Source of the DNA: Streptococcus mitis
GTDB lineage: Bacteria; Bacillota; Bacilli; Lactobacillales; Streptococcaceae
Length of the DNA stretch: 64,000 nucleotides
Assembly: GCF_005144795.1 (NCBI RefSeq)
Contig: NZ_SWFJ01000004.1
Span: 1 to 64,000 of the forward strand
Direction: 5' to 3'
Numbering within the stretch: the first letter of the stretch is position 1; the number at the start of each line of letters is the position of its first letter. The notes beneath the pieces were generated by a model that was not told the origin of the DNA, did not search any database, and saw only the letters and a list, made by a program, of their open reading frames with translations. Below are positions 61,466-64,000 of this stretch, piece after piece. A program made the translations under genes and the position numbers.

Positions 61466-63559
61466 TCAAACCCATTTTCCTGAATAGTCAACACGGTATC
61501 TGCCTTGAACGATTTCATTACGAGCATAAGAACCATCTGATTTCAAATAATACCATGCCTTATAATTTAAATCGTAAATCCATTCATTTACAGCCATAGC
61601 ACCATTAGACTTCAAATAATTGCTTCCTATCCAGGTATTTACAGCCATATAGCCACCTCTCTTGAAATAAAACCAAGAGCCACCCAATTTCATCCATTCA
61701 TTATTCGCATAAGAACCATCTTCTTTTATAAAGAACCATGAATTGTAATATTTATCATATACCCACTCTTTTTCAGCCATCTTACCATCTGACTTCAAAT
61801 AATTGCTTCCTATCCAGGTATTTACAGCCATATAGCCACCTCTCTTGAAATAAAACCAAGAGCCACCTAGTTTCATCCATTCACTATTCGCATAAGAGCC
61901 ACCTTCTTTAATGAAAAACCAGGACTTATAGTTTGAATCGTAAATCCATTCATTTTCTGCCATAGCACCATTAGACTTCAGATAATAGCTTCCTAACCAA
62001 GTATTTGTTGACATATAGCCACCTCTCTTGAAATAGAACCAAGAGCCACCTAGTTTCATCCATTCACTATTCGCATAAGAGCCACCTTCCTTCAAATAGA
62101 ACCATGAACCATAATATGAATCATAAACCCACTCTTTTTCAGCCATCTTACCATCAGACTTCAGATAATACGAATCTTGAAACTGATTAGAAACAGGCTT
62201 ACCATTCAAATAATAATACCACGAACCATTTTCCTTAACCCATCCATTCTTACTTGAAGAAGGTTTACTTTGATTTTGAGAAGGTTTGCTCGGTTTATTC
62301 ATATCTTGTTTCTGAGAAGGTTTATTCGATTTATCCTTGTCTTGTTTTTGAGCAGGATTAGATGGCTTAGCAGGACTTATATTTTGTTTTTCCTTATCCT
62401 TCTTAGCTTTTTCTTGCTTCTCCTTCTCTTCTTCAGATTTTAAGCTATCAATCTCCTTCACAATTTTATTGTAATCATTATAGGCTGTTTGTAACTTCTC
62501 GTACTTACCTTTTTCATCTTGTAATTCTTTTGATTTTTTAGCTAAAGTTGCTTGTCGATTGCCTTCTGTTGTATTTGACGGACTAGAAGTGTTAAAAACG
62601 CTCTTTGTTGCTTTAGATAAATCTTCATTAGAAACTTTAATATAACTAATTCCTAATCCATCTTTTAAATAATGAAGTGAAACTCCAAGATACTCATTCT
62701 GATAAGTAGTTCCATAATTTACACCAGCAATAGATTGAGCATGAAGAAATTCTGAACCATTATATAGAAATTCTAGTATAGAATAATGAATCCATTGTTT
62801 CATTTCAGCTTTAGTCATTTCACTTGAACCACCACTTAAAGCAAAGTAGTTTTCATAGTACTGACCACCATATTCGCTTACTTCATCTTTCTTGCTAGAA
62901 GTAGGCAAGCCATATTCTCTAGCTACATCATTGATACCTTTTACATAGTGCCAATCATAAATACTTCTATTTGCTTCAAGAACTTTTTTTGAAAGTTTAT
63001 CAGAAAAATCAATAGATGAATTAGCTAATGAAACCTGGGGCATTCCCATCTGTCTACGAACTTGATTAAGCATATCTAAAGCAAAGTAATTCAATTCAAC
63101 TACAACTTCTTTAGGAAGGTTGTTGATATCATAAACTTCTACTTGATCTGAAGCGCTAGAAATAAAATTCTCTTCTTGATAACGTAATTTACTGCTTTCT
63201 GACTTCAAAATTTGTTCTGCTCGATCTCTTTCAGCATCACTTTTATCATAATTGAAATAATCTTTAAGAGCCTTTGCATACTCAGCACTTACTTTAATCG
63301 TATTCTTTTCTGAATAAGGTACATTTAACTGAGCTACTTGTTGTTCTAATTCTTTTATCTTGTTTTCACTTTCCTTCAAAGAATACCAGCGACCACTAAC
63401 TTCAAAACCACTATCACCATTCTTCTTAGCAAGTTCATTTCTTTGATTATCCAATTCTTTAATCTTAGATTGTCTTGCAGAATCAGCATGAACAACACTA
63501 CAACTAAACGCAAGCAAAGTTGCAGTTGAAATCAACGCAAACGACCTTTTGAAATTCAT
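61466..63559 (-). CDS. Choline-binding CAP-domain protein, possible surface exclusion protein
   Basis: A 697-residue secreted protein. A signal peptide (MNFKRSFALISTATLLAFSC start) is followed by a coiled-coil-rich N-terminus. A CAP/SCP-like domain follows at about 160-330 (LNYFALDMLNQVRRQMGMP, DWHYVKGINDVAREYG and LEFLYNGSEFLHAQSIAGV). A second coiled coil and a Lys/Pro linker lead to about 13 choline-binding repeats (about 440-697, GGSWFYFKRGGYM). The CAP part with flanking helices resembles SEC10/PgrA surface exclusion proteins of conjugative plasmids, but those are LPXTG-anchored. The ATG behind AAGGGG was used. Confidence 0.75.
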   Translation of the reverse strand: MNFKRSFALISTATLLAFSCSVVHADSARQSKIKELDNQRNELAKKNGDSGFEVSGRWYSLKESENKIKELEQQVAQLNVPYSEKNTIKVSAEYAKALKDYFNYDKSDAERDRAEQILKSESSKLRYQEENFISSASDQVEVYDINNLPKEVVVELNYFALDMLNQVRRQMGMPQVSLANSSIDFSDKLSKKVLEANRSIYDWHYVKGINDVAREYGLPTSSKKDEVSEYGGQYYENYFALSGGSSEMTKAEMKQWIHYSILEFLYNGSEFLHAQSIAGVNYGTTYQNEYLGVSLHYLKDGLGISYIKVSNEDLSKATKSVFNTSSPSNTTEGNRQATLAKKSKELQDEKGKYEKLQTAYNDYNKIVKEIDSLKSEEEKEKQEKAKKDKEKQNISPAKPSNPAQKQDKDKSNKPSQKQDMNKPSKPSQNQSKPSSSKNGWVKENGSWYYYLNGKPVSNQFQDSYYLKSDGKMAEKEWVYDSYYGSWFYLKEGGSYANSEWMKLGGSWFYFKRGGYMSTNTWLGSYYLKSNGAMAENEWIYDSNYKSWFFIKEGGSYANSEWMKLGGSWFYFKRGGYMAVNTWIGSNYLKSDGKMAEKEWVYDKYYNSWFFIKEDGSYANNEWMKLGGSWFYFKRGGYMAVNTWIGSNYLKSNGAMAVNEWIYDLNYKAWYYLKSDGSYARNEIVQGRYRVDYSGKWV

Positions 63560-63594
63560 TATAAAATCCCCTTTTAACAATATTATTTATTTTA

Positions 63595-63804
63595 TTATAC
63601 TATATCTTCCAATTCAATCATTTTTGAACCACAATTTTCACATCTATATTTATTCCAGCAATTCTTAACAACTAAATCATCATACATATCACTGTTATCT
63701 TCAGGACTTCCATCAAGATTAACTCTAAAATATGAAAAACCTGACATCTTTTGCTTCATAACCGCAACAGTTCCACCACATTTTTTACAAGGATAAAATT
63801 TCAT
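63595..63804 (-). CDS. Small zinc-ribbon protein
   Basis: A 69-residue protein with two cysteine pairs, PCKKCGG at the N-terminus and RCENCGSK at the C-terminus, which would bind one zinc. Its function is unknown. AAGGAG precedes the ATG. Confidence 0.65.
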   Translation of the reverse strand: MKFYPCKKCGGTVAVMKQKMSGFSYFRVNLDGSPEDNSDMYDDLVVKNCWNKYRCENCGSKMIELEDIV

Positions 63805-63819
63805 ATAATCACTCCTTCT

Positions 63820-64000
63820 TTAATACTCAATAATCACCCCATCTTCTCTGAAATGACTATACGTTCTTTCAATTTTAGAAATTATCTTACTGTAATAACT
63901 ACGAGTCAACTGACCGACACCATACAATTGATAATACAAATCATCACAACATTGCTTTGATGATACATAGACATCAGCACCATTTTTTACATGAGCATAG
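63820..64000 (-). CDS. C-terminal part of an uncharacterised protein (cut by the window edge)
   Basis: The last 59 or so residues of a minus-strand gene whose start lies beyond base 64000. It reads KNGADVYVSSKQCCDDLYY and ends HFREDGVIIEY before TAA. The family is not recognised. It lies 15 nt upstream of the zinc-ribbon gene and is probably in the same transcript. Confidence 0.55.
   Translation of the reverse strand, partial: YAHVKNGADVYVSSKQCCDDLYYQLYGVGQLTRSYYSKIISKIERTYSHFREDGVIIEY

Noticed and set aside
61500..62230. Evenly spaced repeats that could look like a CRISPR array
   Set aside because: The repeats are in frame and encode choline-binding modules (WFYFKRGGYM and similar). The intervening DNA is also repeated, unlike spacers.

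Overview
The window comes from a Streptococcus of the mitis group, most likely S. mitis or a close relative. The evidence is a LytB-type glucosaminidase with choline-binding repeats, a second choline-binding protein, a ComX (SigX) box in front of comEA, a BOX-like element, and pneumococcus-like neighbours such as infC-rpmI-rplT, pyrK-pyrDB-lytB and the cvfB/frr/pyrH/trmFO order.

Region 1 (1-33650) is core chromosome, mostly on the minus strand. It holds lytB; the PyrR-controlled pyrK-pyrDB operon; gloA; infC-rpmI-rplT behind an L20-type leader; a small ABC exporter pair; the DNA uptake genes comEA-comEC; ald; phoH; translation and nucleotide genes (cvfB, frr, pyrH, trmFO, rsmI, yabA, holB, tmk); proline synthesis proBAC; a RluA-family synthase with lspA and a CpsY-like LysR regulator; rplU-prp-rpmA; and a plus-strand group (oxidoreductase, DEAD-box helicase, HD phosphohydrolase, Cof phosphatase).

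Region 2 (33650-40030) is an AT-rich accessory strip full of debris: an inverted repeat resembling insertion-sequence ends, a truncated MFS transporter, a CYTH-domain gene, an Rgg-type regulator, and a frameshifted zinc-ribbon pseudogene that is easily missed. It also holds the most interesting locus, a two-gene operon encoding a SIR2-like protein followed by a TPR-plus-HEPN protein carrying an intact R-x4-H ribonuclease motif. Its architecture is that of a NAD-depleting or RNA-cutting anti-phage system. The operon lies between 14-bp direct repeats about 3.4 kb apart.

Region 3 (40037-64000 and beyond) is one end of an integrative and conjugative element (ICE) of the Tn916/ICESt3/ICEBs1 superfamily, all on the minus strand. 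From left to right it has a tyrosine integrase, a DUF771-type excisionase candidate, a membrane protein, an LPXTG protein, the mating apparatus (VirB1-, VirB6- and VirB4-like proteins, TcpE, a ConC-like peptide, TcpC), an ArdA-type antirestriction cluster, small regulators, the MobT relaxase, a candidate oriT, the TcpA coupling protein and its two usual small companions. It continues with a large antigen I/II-like adhesin and a choline-binding CAP-domain protein resembling surface exclusion proteins. The far end of the ICE lies outside the window.

No rRNA, tRNA or CRISPR array was recognised. Functional calls rest on motifs read by eye; no database search was run.
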